The notes beneath the pieces were generated by a model. It was not told where the DNA came from and made no database searches. It was given only the letters and a program-made list of their open reading frames with translations. 64,000 nucleotides of DNA from Cupriavidus taiwanensis (GTDB taxonomy: Bacteria > Pseudomonadota > Gammaproteobacteria > Burkholderiales > Burkholderiaceae), in the NCBI RefSeq assembly GCF_900250115.1, contig NZ_LT984804.1:2185301-2249300 (forward strand). The letters are read 5' to 3'. Shown piece by piece: positions 9,887 to 18,658 of the stretch. The translations under genes and the position numbers were made by a program. Each line of letters starts with the position of its first letter. Position 1 is the first letter of the stretch.

Positions 9887-11317
9887 ATGCAACGTATCGA
9901 TCACATGTACATTAAAGGCGAGTTCGTGAGGCCGCACGGCCAGGAATGGTTCGATCTGCACAATCCCAGCACGGAAGAGATCATCGGCCAGGTTCGACTT
10001 GGCGACGAGAAGGACGCGCAACGCGCCATCGCCGCCGCCCAGGCAGCATTCCCCGCCTGGTCACGCACCACACGCGAGGAACGCATTGCAGCGCTGCGGC
10101 GCATGCACCGGGCCATCGCTGCCCGCGAGGAGGACCTGCTGCTGGCGATCGTGACCGAATATGGTGCGCCGTCCGTGCGCTCGCGCTGGATGGCGGAGTA
10201 TCCGGCCCAGACCGTTGCACAAGCCATCGACGCGCTGGAATCGTTTGAGTTCGAGGAGCGCGCTGGCGCCGCACGTGTCGTGATGACGCCGGTTGGCGTC
10301 GCGGGCCTGATCACGCCCTGGAACAGCAACGCCGGGTTTATCTGCAACAAGCTGGCAACGGCGCTGGCCGCTGGATGCACAGCCGTCATCAAGCCCAGCG
10401 AGATGAGCGCAAAGCAGACGCAGATCGTGGCCGAGGCGCTGCACGAGGCCGGCCTGCCGCCCGGCGTGTTCAACATCGTCAATGGCCGCGGCGACGTGGT
10501 TGGCGAAGAGATCGTGCGCAACCCCGGCATCGCCAAGATCTCGTTCACCGGCTCTTCCGCCGTCGGCAAGCGGCTGGCGAGCGCGGGGGCCGCCACCATG
10601 AAGCGTGTGACGCTGGAACTGGGCGGCAAGTCGCCCACGGTGGTGCTCGACGACGCAGACTTCGCCCACATCATGCCGCTCGTGCTCGAGGCGGGATTTC
10701 TCAACAGCGGCCAGGCCTGCATTGCCGGCACCCGCATTCTGGTGCCGCGCCATCGGCTTGCGGAGTTCGAGCAGATCGCAAGGGAAGCGGTTTCGCACGT
10801 CAAATCCGGCGATCCGCGCAAAGCCGACACCGACATCGGCCCGATGGTGAGCGCCACGCAATGGGAACGGGTGCAGAACTACATCCGTATCGGCATGGAG
10901 GAAGGCGCAGTGTTGCTGGCCGGTGGCGCGGGACGGCCCGACGGAATGCACAAGGGCTGGTTCGTCAAGCCCACCCTCTTCACGAACGCGAGCAACCAGA
11001 TGCGCATTGCGCGCGAGGAAATCTTTGGGCCTGTACTCACCATCATCCCTTACACGGACGATGCCGACGCTGTTGCCATCGCCAATGACACTACCTACGG
11101 CCTGAGCGCGATCGTGCTTGGCAAGGACACCGAGCGCTGCGAACGCATCGCCCGGCAGATCGACGCGGGCCGCGTGCTCGTCAACACGCTCGCCCATGAG
11201 CCGCGCGCGCCGTTTGGTGGCTTCAAGCATTCCGGACTTGGACGCGAGATGGGGAAATGGGGCATCAGTGCGTACCTGGAGCCCAAGACCTTGATGACGG
11301 AGTCGGCGCAGGCTTAA
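9887..11317 (+). CDS. NAD(P)-dependent aldehyde dehydrogenase
   Basis: A 476-residue aldehyde dehydrogenase. It contains GLITPWNSNAGFICNKLATAL (cofactor entrance), KPSEMSA, FTGSSAVGKR, the general-base glutamate in LELGGKSP (near 245) and the nucleophilic cysteine in NSGQACIAGTR (near 279). AAGGAAGCGAC precedes the ATG. Length and motifs match the broad class that includes succinate-semialdehyde and gamma-aminobutyraldehyde dehydrogenases; the exact aldehyde cannot be read from sequence. It stands alone after a divergent LysR regulator. Confidence 0.9.
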   Translation: MQRIDHMYIKGEFVRPHGQEWFDLHNPSTEEIIGQVRLGDEKDAQRAIAAAQAAFPAWSRTTREERIAALRRMHRAIAAREEDLLLAIVTEYGAPSVRSRWMAEYPAQTVAQAIDALESFEFEERAGAARVVMTPVGVAGLITPWNSNAGFICNKLATALAAGCTAVIKPSEMSAKQTQIVAEALHEAGLPPGVFNIVNGRGDVVGEEIVRNPGIAKISFTGSSAVGKRLASAGAATMKRVTLELGGKSPTVVLDDADFAHIMPLVLEAGFLNSGQACIAGTRILVPRHRLAEFEQIAREAVSHVKSGDPRKADTDIGPMVSATQWERVQNYIRIGMEEGAVLLAGGAGRPDGMHKGWFVKPTLFTNASNQMRIAREEIFGPVLTIIPYTDDADAVAIANDTTYGLSAIVLGKDTERCERIARQIDAGRVLVNTLAHEPRAPFGGFKHSGLGREMGKWGISAYLEPKTLMTESAQA

Positions 11318-11498
11318 TGATTGTTGGCAACGCTGGTGAATGGGCTCGATCCGTAGCGAGCGATGCAACGTCAGCCTCTCCGCACATGACGACGATTCGG
11401 CAAAGCGCCACCCGAGGCCGCCCGCCAAGCAAATACGTGTTGCGGCCAGAAGCCGTCATTCGTGAAGCCGACTCCGGAACCAGTTGCCATTCGGAGAG

Positions 11499-11687
11499 CT
11501 ATCCGTACAACGATGGGGAAGAAATCATGGCTTCTAAAATGACGAGCCAGACCTGACGCTCTATCCAATGGTCGACGAAGTTCTCTATTTCCTCTGGGAT
11601 CCCATCCGCATTGCAGATTCCGCGGGTCAGCATACCTTCTATCAGTTGAGCGGGATAAGGTGAGGCTCTCTGCGCAGTCGGCATCCG
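11499..11687 (-). CDS. possible small hypothetical protein
   Basis: A 62-codon frame beginning MPTAQRASPYPAQLIEGMLT and ending SSPSLYG, acidic and tryptophan-containing in its second half (EEIENFVDHWIERQVW). Its amino-acid composition looks more protein-like than the surrounding shadow frames and its base composition is less GC-rich. GGGCGG just before the ATG is a poor ribosome site. No family recognised. Confidence 0.3.
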   Translation of the reverse strand, partial: RMPTAQRASPYPAQLIEGMLTRGICNADGIPEEIENFVDHWIERQVWLVILEAMISSPSLYG

Positions 11688-11759
11688 CCCAGCACGCAGG
11701 CACTGTTGGCCGTATATGCCGGCCCGCGAACGCATTACAGGAAAACACGGACAGCGGGC

Positions 11760-12125
11760 TTACTGCTTGGCACCTGCTTCTTTGAACTCGACATCCTCCA
11801 CGTCCTCGTCTTTGTTCTCGACGCTCGCCTCTTTCCCATCGGCGGCCCGATCGGAGCGAGTGCCTGGCTGAGCCTGAACGTCCGCATAAGCCTTATCACC
11901 GAGTTTCGATCTCGCGTTCGCCTTGGTACACCTTGATGGTTACTGCCGCCTGGTTGTCGTCGGCCGTAGAGAAGACCTGTGAGAACTTGGTTTGGATGGT
12001 GCTATTCTTTGTGATCATCTTGCTCATCACACCGCCCAGGGTCTCGATCCCGAGCGACAGCGGGGTGACGTCGAGCAACAACACGTCTTTGCGCTCACCG
12101 GTGAGCACCGCACCCTGGTCGTGGC
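11760..12125 (-). pseudogene. dnaK: dnaK remnant
   Basis: Two fragments of Hsp70 survive. The first, in the frame ending at 11896, reads from the end of the ATPase domain into the substrate domain: [20 protein letters not shown], then [19 protein letters not shown] and [19 protein letters not shown]. The frame then stops. In a shifted frame the text resumes at the extreme C-terminus, [12 protein letters not shown]...EDVEDVEFKEAGAKQ, ending at 11760. Roughly 150 residues between are deleted, and the nucleotide-binding domain before 12125 is missing. It cannot make a chaperone. Its place beside three Hsp20 genes suggests a former heat-shock island. Confidence 0.85.
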
Positions 12126-12608
12126 CAGCGCCACTTCCAGGTGGGGAGCCGCCACTCTGTCCTTTTCGAACGTCGTGCCGATGCTGACCACGTAGGCGTC
12201 GCCTTGCGCCGTAACGTCGACCAGACGCGCCCGCGCGCTGAGGTTGTTATCGATCGCGACTGTGACCCACTTCCGCCACGCGTCGTGTCCGCTCGGTCGG
12301 AAAACCGCGCGTGCACTTAAGCCGCACCCGATGCCTGCCCAGGGTCACCCACTCAGAATCGAACTCCATCGAAGTCTCCATCCCGGAAGTGTCTGCCGCC
12401 AAAATAGAGGATTGTCCAACGATTTCAAGACCTCGGCATCGCACCCGGATTTTTCTGCTGGGGCGTGAGCCAGCACCGCACGTTCCGAGCGCCGCCTGTG
12501 CCGGAGAACGACATGGGCGGCGCCATGCATGGCCGGCAAGAATATTTTTGGCGGAGTGCGGCAGCCTCAAGCGTGCCAATGATCTTGACGCAGCTCGCCA
12601 ACTTCCAC
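12126..12608. other. gene-poor gap between the dnaK remnant and Hsp20 genes
   Basis: No frame here has family features. A minus-strand frame near 12300-12120 has protein-like composition ([27 protein letters not shown]) but no start codon, so it may be another relic. Confidence 0.3.
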
Positions 12609-13175
12609 TCACTTCACCTCGATCTTCCTCACCGAGGATTGCGACGTACCGGTCTTGGGTAGCCGCAGCGTCAATACACCCCGGTCGAATTTCGCCTCGA
12701 CGTGATCGAGGTCCACGCCATCCGGCAGCGGAATACTGCGCATGAAGGCGCCGTACGCCCGCTCCAGCCGGTAGCAGCCGTTTTCCTCTCTCTGAATGTC
12801 TTGCTTCTTCTCACCCCGCAACACCAGCGCGCCATCCTCGATGGTGGTCTGCAGGTCCTCGCGATCCATGCCGGGCAACTCCGCCGTGATCCTCAGCGCC
12901 GAACCATCGTCGACTACATCAATCCGCGGCTGGAAGCGCGGCGAACTGAAGTCGCCGAACCATCGATCCAGCCCGCCGAAGCCGGCGAAGGGTTCATGCA
13001 GAAACTCGCCCATTGCCCGCCACGGATCGCCTGAAAACAGCCGCGAAACATCGGGCCAGTCAGGTGACCAGTGCCTTGGCGCGGGAACATTCGACGACTC
13101 GCCCGTCGGTTGCCTGTCCTCGGTTGATTTGCGCAGGAACTTGAACGGGTTCCATTTGCCCAGATCTGTTTTCAT
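12609..13175 (-). CDS. Hsp20 / alpha-crystallin small heat-shock protein
   Basis: A 188-residue small heat-shock protein with a long N-terminal arm (residues 1-80, rich in Trp, Phe and Pro) and an alpha-crystallin domain from about 80: PRIDVVDDGSALRITAELPG, then the conserved GVLTLRLPK strand near 170. It acts as an ATP-independent holdase in the cytoplasm. It is the last of three tandem Hsp20 genes on this strand, 86 bp after the second. The C-terminal I-X-I/V-type tail is weak (RKIEVK). Confidence 0.9.
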   Translation of the reverse strand: MKTDLGKWNPFKFLRKSTEDRQPTGESSNVPAPRHWSPDWPDVSRLFSGDPWRAMGEFLHEPFAGFGGLDRWFGDFSSPRFQPRIDVVDDGSALRITAELPGMDREDLQTTIEDGALVLRGEKKQDIQREENGCYRLERAYGAFMRSIPLPDGVDLDHVEAKFDRGVLTLRLPKTGTSQSSVRKIEVK

Positions 13176-13261
13176 CTTGCCCTCACCTAATGATCAGTCC
13201 GTTTCCCCGGGGATTGCGGTGGCGCCCTTGCGGGACGCCACCGGCACCTGGCGACGTCAAC

Positions 13262-13669
13262 TCACGCCACGTTGACGGCAATGCGACGTGGACGCGCTTC
13301 GTCGCGACGCGGGATCGTCAGCTTGAGCACGCCGTCCTGAAGGTTCGCCTCGATCTTCGACGCGTCAAGGTCCGCACCCAACGAGAAGGCGCGCGCGAAA
13401 TGCGGCTGGCGTATTTCCGCGTGCTGCACCCGCAATCCGGCGGGGGTTGGCACGATCGCTTCCGCCTCGATATGGAGGTTGCCGTCGTGCACATTCACCT
13501 GGAGCTTGTCCTTGGTCACACCTGGAAGGTCGGCCCAAAGGGTGACGCCGTTGCTATCCTCAATGATGTCCACCGCGGGAAGCAGCGTCAGCGTCGGTGT
13601 CGGCCTTTCCTCCTGACCTTTTGCCACCGCATTCTGGTTGCGTTCCGCCACTTGGGTAGTGTCGTTCAT
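13262..13669 (-). CDS. Hsp20 / alpha-crystallin small heat-shock protein
   Basis: A 135-residue Hsp20 with a short N-terminal arm and an alpha-crystallin domain (PAVDIIEDSNGVTLWADLPG, LQDGVLKLTIPR) ending in an IAV motif in the tail (RRIAVNVA). It lies 15 bp after the first Hsp20 gene and is probably cotranscribed. The divergence among the three paralogues argues for an old array rather than recent duplication. Confidence 0.9.
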   Translation of the reverse strand: MNDTTQVAERNQNAVAKGQEERPTPTLTLLPAVDIIEDSNGVTLWADLPGVTKDKLQVNVHDGNLHIEAEAIVPTPAGLRVQHAEIRQPHFARAFSLGADLDASKIEANLQDGVLKLTIPRRDEARPRRIAVNVA

Positions 13670-13684
13670 GGCTGTCTCCTGGCG

Positions 13685-14125
13685 TTACTGGACCGTGATC
13701 GCCCGGGGCTTCGAAGCTTCGCGCTTGCCGACACTGACAGACAGGCAGCCGTTGGCATAGCGCGCCTGAACTTTGTCCGGGTCGGCGCTCTGCGGCAATT
13801 CGACCACACGCCGGAACGTGCCTGTGAATCGCTCTTGCGCGTACAGCCGGACTTCTGGATCATCCTCAGCTTGAACCGCTTCGCGCTCGCCGCTGATGGT
13901 CAGCAAGCCCTTGTCGATCGACACCTCGAACTGGTTCGGCTTGAGCCCGGGTGCGAACGCGACGATCTCGATCGAATCGTCCGTGGCGCCGATATTGACG
14001 GGGGGAAATGCCCCGAAGCGGCCGGAGCGGATGCTGGATGGAAAACTGCCGAACAGGCTCGCCATCTGCCATTGCAAGCGGTCGAGTTCGCTGAGGACGT
14101 CAGTTCCAAAGGAAAGGTCACTCAT
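13685..14125 (-). CDS. Hsp20 / alpha-crystallin small heat-shock protein (first of three)
   Basis: A 146-residue Hsp20 beginning MSDLSFGTDVLSELDRLQWQ, with NIGATDDSIEIVAFAPG and GCLSVSVGKRE in the crystallin domain. The frame is open to 14179, but AAGGAGG seven bases before 14125 fixes the start. It heads the hsp20 operon. The ISL3 element inserted about 150 bp upstream (14280) may have displaced or altered the native promoter. Confidence 0.9.
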   Translation of the reverse strand: MSDLSFGTDVLSELDRLQWQMASLFGSFPSSIRSGRFGAFPPVNIGATDDSIEIVAFAPGLKPNQFEVSIDKGLLTISGEREAVQAEDDPEVRLYAQERFTGTFRRVVELPQSADPDKVQARYANGCLSVSVGKREASKPRAITVQ

Positions 14126-14271
14126 GGTTGTATCCTCCTTCGACACAGCAAGGAGGCGAAGGGGCATACGCGCTCCCATTCACCTGCCAAGCTGCTGGCA
14201 AACAAACAGAAACACGCAGCACGCGAGCGTCGCGACTGCCTGAGCGAAAATAAAATAGTAATTGGCCACCC

Positions 14272-14279
14272 AAATTTCA
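14272..14279. repeat. target site duplication, left, IS copy 1
   Basis: AAATTTCA, repeated exactly at 15583-15590; an 8-bp duplication is typical of ISL3-family insertion. Confidence 0.9.
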
Positions 14280-15582
14280 GGTTCTTCGCAGAAAACCGTG
14301 GCCCGAAAGAGCACATTTTGTATGCTGATGTCTGTTTCTTCAGGTATCAGGGGGATGTGTGCTGGATCGCAAGACGCTGCAAGCACTGGGTTGCTGGAAG
14401 GGCTACCGGCTGGAGCGCGTGGAATGGCCGGAGGGAGAGAGCCGTACGCTGTCGTTGTACTTGAAGCCGGTCAGCAAGGTCATGCATTGCGAGGAGTGTG
14501 GCGCGCGCTGCCATCAGGTGCATGAGACAGTGGTCAGGCGAGTCCGGGACCTTCCGCTGTTCGAGTATCGGGTCGTACTGCACGTGCCGCGCCGGCGCGT
14601 TTGGTGCGACCGTTGCGGCGGTCCGAGGCTGGAGCGGCTGGAATGGCTTGGGCGCTACCAACGCGTGACGGCCCGCTTGGCCCAGGCTTGCGGCCACTTG
14701 TTGCGCCACTGTACGGTGCAGGCGGTGGCGGCCTTCTACGATCTGGGCTGGCACACAGTTAAATCGATCGATAAGGCTCGCTTGCGTGAGGCAGTGGCCG
14801 AGCCGGACTGGTCCAATATCCGCTACCTGGCCATGGATGAGTTCGCGCTACACAAGGGGCATCGATATGCCACGGTGGTAGTCGACCCCATTGGGCGGCA
14901 GGTGCTCTGGATCGGACAGGGGCGCTCACGCGAGACCGCCCGAGCCTTCTTTGAGCAGCTCCCCGCCGGCGTTGCGCAGCGCATCGAGGCCGTCGCCATC
15001 GACATGACGACCGCGTATGAGTTGGAGATCCGGGCGCATTGCCCGCAAGCAGAGGTGGTCTTCGACCTGTTCCACGTGGTAGCTAAGTACGGGCGTGAGG
15101 TCATCGACCGAGTACGGGTGGATCAGGCCAATCAGCTGCGGCACGATCGGCCGGCCAGACGGGTGCTCAAGTCCACACGCTGGCTACTGCTGCGGAATCG
15201 GGAGAACTTGAGCGTCCCCCAGGCGGTTCATCTGGATGAGGTCCTGGAGGCGAACCGGCCATTGCTGACAGTCTATCTGTTGCGCGACGAGCTAAAGCGG
15301 CTATGGTTCTACCGCCGCCCGGCGTGGGCGCAAAAAGCTTGGGAGCAATGGTGCGAGCAGGCTCGGCAGAGCCGAATACCTGCCCTGGAGTTGTTTGCGA
15401 AGCGCCTGCAAGGCTACTGGCATGGCATCTTGGCCCGCTGCCGCCACCCATTGAACACCAGCGTGGTCGAAGGCATCAACAACACCATCAAGGTCATCAA
15501 GCGCCGCGCGTACGGCTATCGCGACGAGGAATACTTCTTCCTCAAAATCCGCGCAGCCTTCCCCGGAATTCCTCGATGAACC
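14280..15582 (+). mobile_element. ISL3-family insertion sequence, intact copy
   Basis: A 1303-bp element. The ends are imperfect inverted repeats: GGTTCTTCGCAG at the left, and GGTTCATCGAGG read inward from the right. It is flanked by AAATTTCA on both sides. The same sequence recurs at 58886-60187, which defines the boundaries exactly. It carries one transposase gene. It sits between the hsp20 operon promoter region and a stretch with no clear gene. Confidence 0.93.
14359..15579 (+). CDS. ISL3-family transposase
   Basis: A 406-residue transposase. The N-terminus has a zinc-binding ISL3 motif (CEECGARCHQVH, then WCDRCGG at about 35-95), followed by a DDE domain with aspartates in YLAMDEFALHKG, VAIDMTTAYE and VFDLFHVVAKYG and a glutamate in VEGINNTIKVIKRRAYGY. 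Translation probably starts at GTG 14359; an ATG at 14355 is out of frame. The reading frame is intact, so this copy could supply transposase for the broken second copy. Confidence 0.93.
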   Translation: MLDRKTLQALGCWKGYRLERVEWPEGESRTLSLYLKPVSKVMHCEECGARCHQVHETVVRRVRDLPLFEYRVVLHVPRRRVWCDRCGGPRLERLEWLGRYQRVTARLAQACGHLLRHCTVQAVAAFYDLGWHTVKSIDKARLREAVAEPDWSNIRYLAMDEFALHKGHRYATVVVDPIGRQVLWIGQGRSRETARAFFEQLPAGVAQRIEAVAIDMTTAYELEIRAHCPQAEVVFDLFHVVAKYGREVIDRVRVDQANQLRHDRPARRVLKSTRWLLLRNRENLSVPQAVHLDEVLEANRPLLTVYLLRDELKRLWFYRRPAWAQKAWEQWCEQARQSRIPALELFAKRLQGYWHGILARCRHPLNTSVVEGINNTIKVIKRRAYGYRDEEYFFLKIRAAFPGIPR

Positions 15583-15590
15583 AAATTTCA
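15583..15590. repeat. target site duplication, right, IS copy 1
   Basis: AAATTTCA, matching 14272-14279. Confidence 0.9.
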
Positions 15591-16035
15591 AGGGGGCGAT
15601 TCTAGCCGGTCAGTGAAAAGTTATCGGCCGTTGGTGCCGCACGGGTCACCTCGACTACATCGCTTGCCCGCACATGCTGGGACATCGCCTGATCGGCAAA
15701 GCCTGGCAAAAACGGAGGGATGCAATTCAAACGCCGCCTATCAAGTGCACTGTAGGACTGTAGGGACGCGAACGCGCGGAGCGCCGACGCGGACCAATGC
15801 TCAGCTCCCTGACGCCTGGCTACCATGGCGGACCCGCCTGCCAGCCAATGGCAGCGGATAGCCACGCAGGCCACAATGACCGCGGAGCGAGTCAAGTCAG
15901 CCACGGCCGACATTTCCAGTGAAGTGAGCGTGCTGGTCCAGCAATCCAGCCTCTGCATCACGCTCGCGTTGCAGGGACTGGCGGAGCGATGACAGGAGCC
16001 GTGACAGGGCCCGAAGCCAAGCCAGCATCGGCACG
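15591..16035. other. gap after IS copy 1, no clear gene
   Basis: No frame with family features. A 38-codon plus-strand frame at 15876-15992 (MTAERVKSATADISSEVSVL...) has helix-like composition and may be a gene fragment, but it has no ribosome site. Confidence 0.3.
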
Positions 16036-17184
16036 TCATTCAACCCCGATCGTCGTGACCGGAACCCAACGGCCACCTTTCACCTGATAAAGGGTCGACG
16101 TCGGGTTCTTCAGGTCGCCGTTCGGATCGAAGGCAATCCTCCCGGTGATACCCTCGTATTGCGTTGCGCGCAGCGCCGCGAGAAAGTCGGCCGACGTCGC
16201 AGAGTTCGCCTGCCTGATCGCGTGTATCGCCACCCACGTGGCGTCATACGCGAAGGGCGCATAGCTGAGACTTTCGGTGCCGAAGCGCTTCCTGAATTTC
16301 TGCATGAAGGCCTTGCCTTGCGGCAGCGTTGCGACAGGACGCCCGTATTCCCAGGCCATCGCTCCATCCGCGGCGGGGCCGGCAATATTCAGGAAGATAC
16401 TGTCGGCGATGCCACCGCTTCCGACGAACTGGGTGCGCATGCCGAGTTCCCTCATCCGCTTTGTGATGAGTGCCCCTTGGCTGTCCAGGCCGCCGAAGAA
16501 CAGGATGTCAGCATTGGCGGCCCGGATGCTCGTGAGCTGCGCGCTGAACTCGACCGCCTTGTCGTTGGTGTATTCCGCGATCGCGATTCTTCCGCCGGCA
16601 CGGGTGACGGCCTTCTTGAACTCGTCCACTGCCCCCTGGCCGAACGCGGTCCGGTCGTCCATCACGGCAATGCGCTGCGCCTTCATGACATTGACCGCGT
16701 ACTTGCCAGCGGTACCGGAGTTTTGCGTATCGGTTGCAATGATGCGGAAGACGGTCTTCAGACCCTGATGCGTGATAGCCGGATTGGTTGCCGCCGGATG
16801 GATGACCGGGATGCCTGCACGGGCGAAAACCAGCGAGGACGGGAGCGCAACCCCGGAATTGTAATACCCGACAACGACAGCCACCCCGTCATCGACCAGT
16901 TTCTGGGCCACCTGAACGCCGATGCGCGGGTCACTTTGGTCGTCCACCGAATCAAGCTCGAAGCGGGCGTCCTGGCCATCCAGCCTGGTGCGCTGCGCGT
17001 TGGCTTCTTCAACGGCGAGACGAACACCATTCTCAATGTCCTTGCCGTTGGCGGCATTGATCCCTGTCAGCGGCACGGAAACACCGATCTTGACGACCAG
17101 CTGCCCATAAGACTGGTTGCAAGCCAGGGACAGCCACAGGGCGCTCAGACTCGTAATGAGCAGCCGTCGAGAAAAATGGATCAT
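16036..17184 (-). CDS. branched-chain amino acid-type ABC transporter substrate-binding protein
   Basis: A 382-residue periplasmic receptor of the LivK/type I family. A signal peptide (about 27 residues, ending near QSYGQ) is followed by VVKIGVSVPLTGINAANGKD, VGYYNSGVALP, HPAATNPAITHQG and DDRTAFGQG. GGAG upstream supports the ATG at 17184; the open frame continues to 17256. No permease or ATPase gene is adjacent, so it is an orphan receptor. It lies downstream of gcvT- and citE-like genes on the same strand. Confidence 0.88.
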   Translation of the reverse strand: MIHFSRRLLITSLSALWLSLACNQSYGQLVVKIGVSVPLTGINAANGKDIENGVRLAVEEANAQRTRLDGQDARFELDSVDDQSDPRIGVQVAQKLVDDGVAVVVGYYNSGVALPSSLVFARAGIPVIHPAATNPAITHQGLKTVFRIIATDTQNSGTAGKYAVNVMKAQRIAVMDDRTAFGQGAVDEFKKAVTRAGGRIAIAEYTNDKAVEFSAQLTSIRAANADILFFGGLDSQGALITKRMRELGMRTQFVGSGGIADSIFLNIAGPAADGAMAWEYGRPVATLPQGKAFMQKFRKRFGTESLSYAPFAYDATWVAIHAIRQANSATSADFLAALRATQYEGITGRIAFDPNGDLKNPTSTLYQVKGGRWVPVTTIGVE

Positions 17185-17456
17185 TGGCCGACTCCTGCGA
17201 CTAAGGGGCGGTGCTATCAGCGGCCGAAACCGACCCCGCACCGATTCTGGTAGCACCCTGAATGGCGACTTCTATTTTGCCATGGCGGCAAGGCAGTGGC
17301 AGGAGGCGGTGCAACGACGCGCCGCCTTACCGTAGTAGCTTGGACGCAAGAACCGTGGTGAGCTCGCTATGACGATGCCGTTCTCCGCTATACGTTCCCC
17401 GGCCTGCACCAATGCGCCAGCGATTCTGTACCGACGCTGAAGCGGCGCATCCCGGG

Positions 17457-17594
17457 TTACGCTTCCAGGCACGCCTGGAAGACAGCCATCACCGATGCAA
17501 ACAGAATCATCGAAACCGATATCGGGCCGGGCAAGAAATAGGCGACGGCAACGCATGCCGTGAGCAGGGTACCTACCGTTTCCTTGGTCATCAT
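17457..17594 (-). CDS. small hydrophobic membrane peptide (45 residues)
   Basis: A frame beginning MMTKETVGTLLTACVAVAYF and ending MAVFQACLEA, with AAAGG just upstream of two adjacent ATGs. It has room for one or two membrane helices broken by LPGPIS. I do not recognise it. It sits between the CitE-like and receptor genes on the same strand and could be a transporter accessory or the end of a lost membrane gene. Confidence 0.4.
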   Translation of the reverse strand: MMTKETVGTLLTACVAVAYFLPGPISVSMILFASVMAVFQACLEA

Positions 17595-17698
17595 CGACCT
17601 TTATCCTTTTCCACAGCGAAGCTTGATACGGCGAGATGGTGCGCCAACCTCGAGGCGCGAAGCATCATCGCGTCGACACCCGAGCCCAATCGCTGATC

Positions 17699-18589
17699 TC
17701 AGCTCTCGTCGATGTGACACAAGATACGATGTGCGAGGCGAAGGTGTGGGCGATCTATCATGGCGTTTCCCAATCTGGCAACACCAGAGGCGCCGACCCG
17801 CGAAAACGCCTCGACCACCTCGCTGGCCCAGCGAATTTCCTCTGGCTGCGGTATGAAAGCCTGGTTGATGGCGTCGATCTGAGAAGGATGTGCCGCGGCT
17901 TTGGCCGAGAATCCGTCTCGTTTTGCCTGCGCCGCTTCTTCCCCGATCCTCGCCGGATCGACCAGATTGGTGCGGACCGCATCGATCGCGTCGATACCCG
18001 CCTGGGCGGCCGCCAGCAGGCACATGGTACGAGCCACGGAAAACGGCGTGGTCAGCTCCTTGCCGGTATGCGACGAGAATGCGCCAAGGTCGGCGGCAAG
18101 ATCGTCCACGCCCCACATCAGCGCCCGCAGCCGCATCGGTGCGTTGCGATACGACGATAATCCGAAGACACCTTCGGCTGATTCGGTCGCCATCGCGATG
18201 ATGGACACTTCCCACCTATCCTCCAGCAGCGCGCATTCAAAGGCAGCGAGGAAGTCGCAAAGGCGATGCACATCATCGACACTACGACACTTTGGCAGCA
18301 CGATCGCATTGGGCCGGTGCGGGATCACGGCGGCCAGGTCGCGCAGGATGTGGCCGGATGCCAGCCCGTTGACACGCACCAGCAAGGCCTGATGCATCGA
18401 GGCACGATGTTGTTCGAGAAAGCCCACCAGCTTGCGCCGCGCGCCTTCCTTCCCTGGCTCCGGGATGGCATCTTCCAGATCGAAAACTAGTCCATCCGCT
18501 GCTGACTTCAGCGAGGACGCAAGCTTCCTCTCACTGTCAGCGGGGACGAAAAGGAGCGAGCGCAAGCGCTGTGGCAAGTTGTCGTGCAT
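17699..18589 (-). CDS. CitE-like HpcH/HpaI-family lyase
   Basis: A 296-residue TIM-barrel protein of the CitE/malyl-CoA lyase family. It has the N-terminal RLRSLLFVPADSERKL, metal and substrate residues in FDLEDAIPEPGK, LVRVNGLASG, VLPKCRSVDDV and a glutamate in ATESAEGVFGL. Members cleave malyl-CoA, citramalyl-CoA or citryl-type thioesters in a Mg2+-dependent reaction. No citrate lyase alpha or gamma subunit is near, so it is a stand-alone CitE paralogue. It lies 69 bp downstream of the gcvT-like gene, probably cotranscribed. Confidence 0.85.
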   Translation of the reverse strand: MHDNLPQRLRSLLFVPADSERKLASSLKSAADGLVFDLEDAIPEPGKEGARRKLVGFLEQHRASMHQALLVRVNGLASGHILRDLAAVIPHRPNAIVLPKCRSVDDVHRLCDFLAAFECALLEDRWEVSIIAMATESAEGVFGLSSYRNAPMRLRALMWGVDDLAADLGAFSSHTGKELTTPFSVARTMCLLAAAQAGIDAIDAVRTNLVDPARIGEEAAQAKRDGFSAKAAAHPSQIDAINQAFIPQPEEIRWASEVVEAFSRVGASGVARLGNAMIDRPHLRLAHRILCHIDES

Positions 18590-18658
18590 AAGCGTCCGTA
18601 ACGTGATTCTCAGGCGGTCAGGTTTGTGGCTGTTTTAAAGATATTGCTCAAAGCCGCC

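Noticed and set aside
15602..16039. 145-codon minus-strand frame after IS copy 1
   Set aside because: No family features, rich in Ser/Arg/Cys as in shadow frames, no ribosome site.
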